In this document: positions 14,738 to 22,295 of the stretch, piece by piece
How positions within the stretch are numbered: position 1 is the stretch's first letter
Layout of the letters: each line of letters opens with the position of its first letter
Assembly (NCBI GenBank): GCA_937960715.1
Contig: CALGOO010000186.1
Span: forward strand, 1 to 23,626
DNA from: an uncultured Candidatus Competibacteraceae bacterium
Lineage (GTDB): Bacteria; Pseudomonadota; Gammaproteobacteria; Competibacterales; Competibacteraceae
Direction of reading: 5' to 3'
DNA length: 23,626 bases
Notes under the pieces: generated by a model
What the model was told of the DNA's origin: nothing
Seen by the model: only the letters and a program-made list of their open reading frames with translations
Databases searched by the model: none
Program-made: the position numbers and the translations under genes

Positions 14738-17248
14738 TTAGCGGTTCTGCGCATGTTGGGCTACCCCCGCCTCCGCGCTCTGCTCCGGCTTGAAGGGTTC
14801 GAGCTTGAAGGTCAGTTTATCGATCTTGCCAGTGAACTTGAACGGCACATCGTAGCGATACTCGACGAGCGCCAGCGGGGTGCGGGTGTCCTGGCCGATG
14901 TCGAAGGTTTCGTCCTCCGGGAAGGTGATCGGGGTGGTGTGTTCCATGGAGTTTCTGGCCACTTCCTTGCCGTTCACGGTGAGCACGCCGGTCCCGCCCT
15001 TGCCCAGGCCCGGACCATCGGACTTGAAGTCGAAGATGATGGTGTGCTTGCCGGCGCCCAACTCAGGCCCTTCCCACATCGTGCGCTTGAGGTCGAGGAG
15101 GTTGTAGAGGAACACCGGCTTGCCCCGACCAATTCCCAACTCGCCCTTGCTTAGGAACAGGCCATAGCCGCCGAAGCGCCCGCCGTCGGTAACGATCATG
15201 CCTTCCGCGCCACCTTCGGGAATCGTGACCTCGGCAGTAATGGTGTACGACTTGTTCAGGATGCTCGGCGCGCCGCTGTTGGGCACGCCGGTCAGTCCTC
15301 CCGTATAGGTGAAGGTCGTGCGCCCCGCCGTCAGGCTCGGACGCGGCGTGTTCCAGCGCGTCAGCGACGAGTTATCGAGCGGCAGCACGTTGTGCTTCGC
15401 CGCCTCCAGATAGAAGATGCCCTGCAACTGCTTGAGCTTCTCCGGCATCTTGGCGGCCAGGTCGTTGGACTGGGTGGGGTCCTCCATGACGTTGTAAAGC
15501 TCCCACTTGTACCCGGTGATCACGTCCGGCGCCGGCTTGCTGCTCAGTTCCCACGGCAGCGTCGCCGGGGTCGTGGCCGCCACCCAGCCATCGTGGTAGA
15601 TGGCGCGATTGCCGAGCATCTCGAAGTATTGCGTCATGTGCCGGGTAGGCGCGTTGGCGTTCGTCTTGTCCCAGGTGTACGCCATGCTGGTGCCTTCGAT
15701 GGGGCGTTGCTTGATGCCGTTGATCGTCTCGGGCGCCGGGATGCCGGTCGCTTCGAGGATGGTTGGCACGATGTCGATGACATGATGAAACTGGCGGCGG
15801 ATACCGCCCTGGTCCTTGATGTGGCCAGGCCAGGACATGGCCACGCCCTGAGCCGTGCCGCCGAAGTGCGAGGCCACCTGCTTCATCCATTTGAACGGCG
15901 TGTCCATCGCCCAGGCCCAGGGGGCCGCGAAGTGCGGGAAGGTCCGGTCGGAGCCCCAGAACTCGTACCAGAGGAACTGGTCCTTGACCGGCACGGCAAC
16001 GCCATTGAAGGTGGTGAACTCGTTCGGCGTGCCGTTGAGCATCCCTTCGGCGCTCGCGCCGTTATCGCCGGCGATGTAGATGATCAGGGTGTTGTCGAGT
16101 TGGCCCATGTCCTCCACCGCCTGGATGACGCGGCCGATCTCGTGGTCGGTGTAGGCAAGGTAGGCCCCGAAGACGTCGGCCTGTTTGATGAAGAGCTTCT
16201 TCTCATCCCAACCGAGGGAATCCCACTGCGGCAGCTTCGCGCCGCCATATTCGGGCTGTCCGTCCGGCCAAGGCGTGAGCTGGGCATTCTCGGGCATGAT
16301 GCCCAGCCGCTTCTGGTTGGCGAAGATGGTCTCGCGCACCTTGTTCCAGCCGCCGTCGAACAGGTGCATGTCGCTGATCTTCTGGATCCACTCCTGGGTC
16401 GGATGGTGCGGGGCGTGCGTGCCGCCCGGCACGTAGTAGACGAGCCACGGCTTGCCGGGCGCGACCTCCTTCAACTCCTTGATGTACTGGATCGCCTCGT
16501 CGGCCATGGCCGTGGTCAGGTTCCAGTTTGGATTACCTTCGAAGGGGTAGATGGCCGTCGTATTGCGGTACAGGTTCGGTTGCCACTGGCTGGCGTCGCC
16601 ACCGACGAAGCCATAGAAGTACTCGAAGCCCATGCCGTTTGGCCACTGATCGAAGGGCCCAGCCTGGGTCGCCTGATAGAAGGGCGTGTTGTGATTCTTG
16701 CCGAACCACGAGGTCCCATACCCGTTCCCTTTCAGGATCTCACCGATGGTGCCTTTCTCACGCGGGATGACCGAGTCGTAACCTGGGAACCCCGTCGCTA
16801 TCTCGCCGACCACGCCGAAGCCCACCGAGTGATGGTTGCGCCCGGTGATGATGGCCGCACGGGTGGGGGAGCAGAGCGAGGTGGAGTGGAAATTCGTGTA
16901 GCGCAGCCCGGCGTTGGCGATGCGATCCAGCGCGGGGGTCGGGACGACACCTCCGAAGGTGCTCGGCGCGCCGAAGCCGCTGTCGTCGGTCATGATCAGC
17001 AGCACGTTGGGCGCGCCCTTGGGCGGCACGACGCGTGGCGCCCACCAGGCTTTCGACTCCGAGGCCTTTTCCTTGATCACCCCGCCGAATTTCGGATCGG
17101 GCGGCGGCAATTCCTTGCCGGAGATGGTGGTGGTCGCGCTGGGCGAACCCAGCTCGCCGGTAACGTGCTGCGCGATGCAGCATGAGGAATAGAACACAAG
17201 GGCCACACCTGAAACCGCCATGACGACGACCGGTTTGACTGTCTTCAT
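14738..17248 (-). CDS. Exported type I arylsulfatase (formylglycine-dependent)
   Basis: This 836-residue sulfatase would hydrolyse sulfate esters in the periplasm or outside the cell. An N-terminal signal sequence is visible (MKTVKPVVVMAVSGVALVFY, then SSCCIAQ); cleavage after the CIA segment or lipidation at a cysteine are both possible. Metal-binding D88/D89 are in LLIMTDDSGFG. The formylglycine site is C126 in LCSPTRAAIITGR, the C-x-P-(S/T)-R type that needs a formylglycine-generating enzyme, which is not in this window. A second metal site is AGDNGASAEG. The C-terminal ~200 residues look beta-rich, a separate domain not needed for catalysis, found in the long arylsulfatases. AGGAG lies ten bases before the ATG. 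The membrane-protein gene follows, and a SulP anion permease converges, suggesting sulfate scavenging. Confidence 0.93.
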   Translation of the reverse strand: MKTVKPVVVMAVSGVALVFYSSCCIAQHVTGELGSPSATTTISGKELPPPDPKFGGVIKEKASESKAWWAPRVVPPKGAPNVLLIMTDDSGFGAPSTFGGVVPTPALDRIANAGLRYTNFHSTSLCSPTRAAIITGRNHHSVGFGVVGEIATGFPGYDSVIPREKGTIGEILKGNGYGTSWFGKNHNTPFYQATQAGPFDQWPNGMGFEYFYGFVGGDASQWQPNLYRNTTAIYPFEGNPNWNLTTAMADEAIQYIKELKEVAPGKPWLVYYVPGGTHAPHHPTQEWIQKISDMHLFDGGWNKVRETIFANQKRLGIMPENAQLTPWPDGQPEYGGAKLPQWDSLGWDEKKLFIKQADVFGAYLAYTDHEIGRVIQAVEDMGQLDNTLIIYIAGDNGASAEGMLNGTPNEFTTFNGVAVPVKDQFLWYEFWGSDRTFPHFAAPWAWAMDTPFKWMKQVASHFGGTAQGVAMSWPGHIKDQGGIRRQFHHVIDIVPTILEATGIPAPETINGIKQRPIEGTSMAYTWDKTNANAPTRHMTQYFEMLGNRAIYHDGWVAATTPATLPWELSSKPAPDVITGYKWELYNVMEDPTQSNDLAAKMPEKLKQLQGIFYLEAAKHNVLPLDNSSLTRWNTPRPSLTAGRTTFTYTGGLTGVPNSGAPSILNKSYTITAEVTIPEGGAEGMIVTDGGRFGGYGLFLSKGELGIGRGKPVFLYNLLDLKRTMWEGPELGAGKHTIIFDFKSDGPGLGKGGTGVLTVNGKEVARNSMEHTTPITFPEDETFDIGQDTRTPLALVEYRYDVPFKFTGKIDKLTFKLEPFKPEQSAEAGVAQHAQNR

Positions 17249-17294
17249 ACGAAACCCACTCCTAATTCGGTTATCCCCAAAAACTTGGAAAGAC

Positions 17295-17311
17295 GCTCTA
17301 TCAAGTAGAGC
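17295..17311 (-). terminator. Hairpin in the RNase/arylsulfatase spacer
   Basis: GCTCTA-five-base loop-TAGAGC is a perfect six-bp stem. On the minus strand it is followed by GTCTTTCCAAGTTTTT. It could end transcription from the upstream exoribonuclease gene (stop at 17456). It also lies 46 bases before the sulfatase ATG and could be a leader structure or operator. The 207-base spacer holds no gene. Confidence 0.4.
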
Positions 17312-17455
17312 ACAACCATGGAGCGATTATCCGCGTAAATTGAGTTACGAAACCGGCCTATTTCCGCTTACAACCGGTCTGAGCGAAAACCTTGAGTTCG
17401 TTACGTTGACCTGGCGCGATTACCCTGGTCCACGTTGCGTGGGCTTATGACTTGC

Positions 17456-19267
17456 CTAGCCAACTCGAAAGTACGCCTCGCGCGTCGGCAATTCGACCCC
17501 GGTCAGCCGCAGCAGCACCACGCTGTCCGGCGCCACGCTGTCGGCGACCTTCACCCGCGTCTCCAACGCCAGTTCGGCAATCAGCACGGTGCCGCGCGGC
17601 AGCCGCTTTTCCACCAGCACGCCCTCGCCCCGCCAATCGGGATGCTGCTGGAGGTAGACCGTCGTCCAGTGTTCGCGCGACAGCCGCTCGGTCCGCCGGA
17701 TGCCCTGTGCCGCCGCTTCGGCCGCGCCGACCCGCTCGATGATCGCCTGGGCCTCCAGCGGATCGCCGCCCCGCAGACAGGCTCGCAACTGCTGGTGCGC
17801 CACCAGGTCCAGATAGCGCCGCAACGGGCTGGTCACCTGGGCATAGACGTTCAGCCCCAAGCCACCGTGCGGGCCAGGTTGGCTACTGTACTGGCGCGGG
17901 CGCAGCGTGCGCCGCAAGGCATGCATCGCCGCCAGCCCCGCCGGTTGCCGGTCGGCGGCGTCCACCGGGTCTTGGGTGGTGAACGGAAACGACAGACCCC
18001 GCTCCAGTGCGAAGCGGGCCGCCGCCTCGCCGGCCATCACCATCGCCTCGGTCACCAGCATCCGGCTGCGCAACCGGGGCAGCGGCTTGATCTCCACCCG
18101 GCCGTCGCCGACCCACAGCTTGACTTCGGGCAGGTCGATGAAGACCGCGCCGTTGGCGCGGCGGCGAGCCTGGTGGCGTTGCGCGAGTTCGTACAGGCCG
18201 CGAAACGGCTCCTCATCCAGCCGCGTATCGACCTCGTCATAGCTCAGTCGTCGCACCCGCACCCAGCTTGGCGCGATCTCCACGTCGGTCACGACGCCGT
18301 CCGCATCCAGTGTCAACCCAAACGACAAGGCCGGCGAAATCTCCGCCAAGCCCAGGCCCAGGCGCGGAATCGCCTCTTCCGGCAGCATCGGGATGGTGGT
18401 TTCCGGCAGGTACAGCGTCGCCCCCCGCGCCCGCGCTTCGAGATCGACGGGACTGTCCGGCGACGCCAGAGCGGCGGCGTCGGCGACATGCACCCATAAC
18501 CGGTTGCCATCCAGACTGATCGCGTCGTCGGGATCGCGATTGCCTTCGTCGTCGATGGCATAGGCCGGCAGGCCGGTCAAATCCAGTCGGGATTCGTCCG
18601 GCAACGCGGGCAAATCCATCTCCGGCGGCGTCAACAGCGCGCCAATCCGGCGCGGCCAAGGATTCACCATCCCGTCCCAGTGCCGCAGCCGCAGCAGCAG
18701 GGCATGGGCGCTCGGCGGGTTCTGGTCGCAGTCGAGCGCCTGCAACACCCGGCTCTGCTCGCGCTGGCCCAGGGCCACTTCCTCGATTTCCCGTAGATAG
18801 GGCGCGTCTTCCGGCGCGCACCGTCCGGCCCGCGCTCGCTGGAGAAAGCCGTTCCACGCCTCCCGTTCGGCCGCCTTCGCCTCCCGGACCACCCGCTCCC
18901 GTTCCACCTCGGCCAGCGGCCGGGCGCTGACCACCTCCGGCGTCCCCTGGAAATACAGCCCCTCGTCCACCAGCCGCCAGACGGCCCAGGCCGTCGCCGG
19001 GGTATAGGCGCCATAAATCAGTTCCGCCAACTCCGGCAACGTGGTTTGTCCCCCGTCCAACAGCTCGCAGGCCGCTTCGACCTCCCCCACCGGGACATCC
19101 AATCCGCGCAAACTGTTCAGGGGTCCCGGATGCAGCAACAGCACGTCCTTGGGACGAACCCGCAGCGACCGGCCGTCCTCCAGTTCGATGTCCAGCTTGT
19201 CGCCCAGGGCAGCGACCCGGGCCGGACCGTTCTTGTACAGCACCAGACTGTTTTGCGGGATGTTCAT
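17456..19267 (-). CDS. RNase II/R (RNB) family exoribonuclease
   Basis: This 603-residue hydrolytic 3'-to-5' exoribonuclease has an RNB catalytic core beginning near residue 230. All four metal-binding aspartates are present with the spacing of E. coli RNase II: D239, D245, D247 and D248 in IDDEGNRDPDDAIS. A conserved arginine-rich segment near the end of the core, VTSPLRRYLDLVAHQQL, is typical. The N-terminus (MNIPQNSLVLYKNGPARVAALGDKLDIEL) looks like a small beta-barrel RNA-binding domain. The C-terminal S1-like region is short. The frame is open to 19342, but the N-terminal family motif fits ATG 19267; no clear Shine-Dalgarno is visible. It is shorter than RNase R and differs from E. coli Rnb, so no gene symbol is given. 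It is divergent from the MoxR gene. Confidence 0.91.
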   Translation of the reverse strand: MNIPQNSLVLYKNGPARVAALGDKLDIELEDGRSLRVRPKDVLLLHPGPLNSLRGLDVPVGEVEAACELLDGGQTTLPELAELIYGAYTPATAWAVWRLVDEGLYFQGTPEVVSARPLAEVERERVVREAKAAEREAWNGFLQRARAGRCAPEDAPYLREIEEVALGQREQSRVLQALDCDQNPPSAHALLLRLRHWDGMVNPWPRRIGALLTPPEMDLPALPDESRLDLTGLPAYAIDDEGNRDPDDAISLDGNRLWVHVADAAALASPDSPVDLEARARGATLYLPETTIPMLPEEAIPRLGLGLAEISPALSFGLTLDADGVVTDVEIAPSWVRVRRLSYDEVDTRLDEEPFRGLYELAQRHQARRRANGAVFIDLPEVKLWVGDGRVEIKPLPRLRSRMLVTEAMVMAGEAAARFALERGLSFPFTTQDPVDAADRQPAGLAAMHALRRTLRPRQYSSQPGPHGGLGLNVYAQVTSPLRRYLDLVAHQQLRACLRGGDPLEAQAIIERVGAAEAAAQGIRRTERLSREHWTTVYLQQHPDWRGEGVLVEKRLPRGTVLIAELALETRVKVADSVAPDSVVLLRLTGVELPTREAYFRVG

Positions 19268-19375
19268 TGGTTTGGGGAGGGCGTGGAGCGGGCAATAAGC
19301 GGGTATGATACCAAAGGTTGCCGGCAGCCCCGCCGCAACCATTTCGACCGATCTTCAAGCTCCATCGTTTTCGTC

Positions 19376-20446
19376 ATGAACCCCGCCATCGAACTGACGC
19401 TGAACCAGGCTTTCGATTTCCTGCTGCACGTCGCGGTGGTGCGGCCGGTGTTTCTCTGGGGAGCGCCGGGCATCGGCAAGACCGCGCTGGTCAACCGGTT
19501 CGCGGCGGCGGTCGGGCTGGAATGCGTGGCGCTGCTGGGCAGCCAGTTGGCCCCGGAGGATTTGCTGGGGGTGCCGAAGATCGACGGCGACTGCTCGCGT
19601 TTCTTTCCTCCCGCCAACATCGTCCGTCGGCAACCGTTCGTGCTGTTTCTTGACGAACTCAACGCCGCCAGCCACGACATCCAGAAGGCGTTCTATTCGC
19701 TGATCCTGGAACAGCGGGTCGGCGAATACCGGCTGCCCGCCGGCGCCATCGTCGTCGGCGCCGGCAACCGCGCCAAGGACGCCGCTCTGGTCAAGCCGAT
19801 GCCCTCGGCCCTGATCAATCGCCTGGCGCACGTTCACCTGCGCGCCCACGCCCGCGAGTGGCTGGCCTGGGCGATCAACGAAGGCGGCATCCATCCCTGG
19901 GTGGTGGAGTATCTGCAACTGCGCCCGGATCATCTGTGGAACGAGCCACCCAAGCACGAGGAGCCGTTCTCGACGCCGCGCTCCTGGCACATGCTGTCCG
20001 ACGCTCTGCATTCCTTCGGCGAGTCGGTCGGCGACGAGATGCTGGAGGCGCTGGCCTTCGGCCTGCTGACCCCGGCCCATGCCGGCCAGTTCAAGGGCTT
20101 CATCAAGCAGTTGCGACAACGGCACACGCTGGCGGCGATTCTCAAGGGCGACGCCCGCTGGCCCGCCGAACCCGCCGACCGCGACGTGCTGTATTTCCTG
20201 ACCCAGTCGTTCCGGGCGCATCTGCGCAAGGAATTGCCGGCGGACGAATCCTCCCTGCGCGCGGAACACCAGCAACTCGCGCTACGGGCCAAGAATTTGT
20301 TGCGTGATTTGGCGCGGATCAGCGTCGAAATGGCGCAAACCGTGGTCGGCGAGGACGAAAACGGCCAAACCCTGCCGGCGTGGTTCCTGGTCGAGGTCGC
20401 GCGGGATCTGCCGCGCCTAGCCGAACGCCGCCGGGGTGGACCGTGA
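19376..20446 (+). CDS. MoxR-family AAA+ ATPase
   Basis: This 356-residue AAA+ protein carries Walker A GAPGIGKT (29-36), Walker B VLFLDELN (D93, E94) and sensor-1 asparagine in GAGNRAKD. MoxR ATPases act as chaperones that load or remodel partner proteins, usually together with a VWA-domain protein encoded next door, as here. The open frame starts at 19046, but upstream residues are antisense to the exoribonuclease. ATG 19376 (MNPAIELTLNQAFDFLL) fits the family; no clear Shine-Dalgarno is present. Its stop overlaps the next start as GTGA, so the two proteins are translationally coupled. The target of the system is unknown. Confidence 0.9.
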   Translation: MNPAIELTLNQAFDFLLHVAVVRPVFLWGAPGIGKTALVNRFAAAVGLECVALLGSQLAPEDLLGVPKIDGDCSRFFPPANIVRRQPFVLFLDELNAASHDIQKAFYSLILEQRVGEYRLPAGAIVVGAGNRAKDAALVKPMPSALINRLAHVHLRAHAREWLAWAINEGGIHPWVVEYLQLRPDHLWNEPPKHEEPFSTPRSWHMLSDALHSFGESVGDEMLEALAFGLLTPAHAGQFKGFIKQLRQRHTLAAILKGDARWPAEPADRDVLYFLTQSFRAHLRKELPADESSLRAEHQQLALRAKNLLRDLARISVEMAQTVVGEDENGQTLPAWFLVEVARDLPRLAERRRGGP

Positions 20447-22257
20447 AGCGACGCAAGGCGGCGGAAACGGCGGCGCGGCGCGGATTCCTGGAAGGGCGGA
20501 CCCTGGCCGGGCAACCACCGCTGGACGCCATCGCCCAGACCGTCCACATCGCCTTCGACGACGAGCATCGTTGGGTCGGCCCCCAAGGTTGGCTGGGGTT
20601 GACGGCGGATGGCACGATCTGGGTTCATCCCAAGCGCCAGGCGCCACCGCCCGAATGGGCGCGGCTGCTGGCGCTGGCCTATGTCTGCCTGGGATTCGGC
20701 TTGGTCCGGTCGCGCGAACCCCAGGCTTTGTGGGAAATCGCCGGCTTGCTGGTGGCCGAACGCTTCTGCCAGGAAATCGGCATCGGCGCCACCCCGGAGA
20801 GCCTGCTGCATCCCGACGTCGAGATTCCGACCCAGGGCGAGGAAACGCTGTTTGGTCTGCTCACCGCCGACGGTTGCGACCCCGCGCTGCTGGCCTGGCG
20901 CGAGGCGTTGTGCGGCAGGACGAAAACGGTGTTTTGCCCCGCCGAAGCGTCAATGACGTGCTATCGCAGCCAGCCGCCCGACTGGAAGGCGCTGCTGGCC
21001 GACGGCATCAGTCGCGGGGTGAGCCAGGCCATCGAACGGGCTGGCGGACTGATCGTCGCGCCCGCCGGTCCCGCCCGGCCGCCCACCGCCGCCGAAAAGG
21101 CCCGCCGCCGGCTGGTCAGTCATCATCCCCTGCTGGGCGCGCTGGCGGTGGACTTCGCCTTGAGCGAGGATCGCCGGCTGTGCCAGTTGCACGACATCCG
21201 GGTCGCCGCTATCGACGTGGGCAATCGAACGATCTGGATCAACCCGACCGCTGGGTTGAACGACGCCGAATGTCTGTTCGTCCTGACGCACGAACTGTTG
21301 CACGCCGGCTTGAATCACGCTTCCCGCCGGCGTGGCCGCGATCCCTTTCTGTGGAACGCCGCCTGCGATTTCGTCATCAACGGCTGGCTGATGGAGATGG
21401 GGATCGGGCAGCCGCCGACTCTGGGAATGCTGCACGATCCGGAACTGGCCGGCTGTTCCGCCGAGGAGATTTACGACCGGTTGGCGCGCGATCTGCGCCG
21501 CGCCCGCAAGCTGGCCACCTTGCGCGGGCCGGGCGCTCCCGATCTGCTCGGGGCCGATCAGGGTCGGGGTTTCGTGGATGCCGAAGCCTACTGCCGCCGC
21601 GCCTTGTGGCAAGGGCTGGATCGCTGTCTGATGGGCGGCTGGCGGGGCACCCTGCCGGCTGGCTTGGTGGAGGAAATCCGCAGTCTGGCCCAGCCGCCGA
21701 TCCCCTGGGATGTCCGGCTGGCCTACTGGTTCGACGAACAGTTCCCGCCACCCGAACGGCGGCGCAGCTACGCCCGGCCCTCGCGCCGGCAATCGAGCAC
21801 GCCGGACATTCCCCGACCGTCGATCATCCCGCCGCCGGAGGAGGAGCGGCGGGCGCGGGTGTTCGGCGTGGTGCTGGACACCTCCGGCTCGATGGAACCC
21901 CGGCTGCTGGGCAAGGCGCTCGGCGCCATCGCCAGTTACGCGCAGGCACGGGAAGTATTCGCGGTGCGGCTGGTCTATTGCGACGCGACCGCCTACGACG
22001 CCGGCTGGTTGCCGCCGGAGACGCTGCTGGAGCGGGTCGCGGTCCGGGGACGGGGCGGGACCGTGTTGCAACGCGGGGTCGATTGCCTGCGGGACGCGGC
22101 GCGGCGCAACGATTTTCCCCTCCGGGGACCGGTGCTGTTGATCACCGACGGCTATTGCGAGGACCGGCTCGACATCGCTTTCGATCACGCCTTTCTGACG
22201 CCGGAAGGCCATTCCCTGCCGTTCGCGCCGCGCGGGGAAGTATTCTGGCTGCGGTGA
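20443..22257 (+). CDS. DUF2201-type putative metallopeptidase with C-terminal VWA-like domain
   Basis: This 604-residue protein has two recognisable parts. Around residues 240-440 is a metallopeptidase-like domain with THELLHAGLNH (H283, E284, H287, H292: an H-E-x-x-H plus third histidine). From about 470 is a VWA-like domain with DTSGSM (D479 onward), the first part of a MIDAS metal site, and a later ITDGY. The start is GTG at 20443 in GTGA, overlapping the MoxR stop and preceded by GGGGTGGA. The first 240 residues show no clear domain. Such proteins are regularly coded with a MoxR ATPase and are presumed partners; whether the peptidase motif is active is unknown. A longer upstream frame (from 20380) overlaps MoxR and is not preferred. 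Confidence 0.88.
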   Translation: MKRRKAAETAARRGFLEGRTLAGQPPLDAIAQTVHIAFDDEHRWVGPQGWLGLTADGTIWVHPKRQAPPPEWARLLALAYVCLGFGLVRSREPQALWEIAGLLVAERFCQEIGIGATPESLLHPDVEIPTQGEETLFGLLTADGCDPALLAWREALCGRTKTVFCPAEASMTCYRSQPPDWKALLADGISRGVSQAIERAGGLIVAPAGPARPPTAAEKARRRLVSHHPLLGALAVDFALSEDRRLCQLHDIRVAAIDVGNRTIWINPTAGLNDAECLFVLTHELLHAGLNHASRRRGRDPFLWNAACDFVINGWLMEMGIGQPPTLGMLHDPELAGCSAEEIYDRLARDLRRARKLATLRGPGAPDLLGADQGRGFVDAEAYCRRALWQGLDRCLMGGWRGTLPAGLVEEIRSLAQPPIPWDVRLAYWFDEQFPPPERRRSYARPSRRQSSTPDIPRPSIIPPPEEERRARVFGVVLDTSGSMEPRLLGKALGAIASYAQAREVFAVRLVYCDATAYDAGWLPPETLLERVAVRGRGGTVLQRGVDCLRDAARRNDFPLRGPVLLITDGYCEDRLDIAFDHAFLTPEGHSLPFAPRGEVFWLR

Positions 22258-22295
22258 AGCCAGCCGTTCGGCGAGCGTTTTCTGGAGACCCCGCG

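Noticed and set aside
15392..17185. 597-codon plus-strand frame opposite the arylsulfatase
   Set aside because: It is antisense to a gene with a complete signal sequence and catalytic motifs. Its composition (V, D, R, H-rich) is the usual mirror of a high-GC gene.
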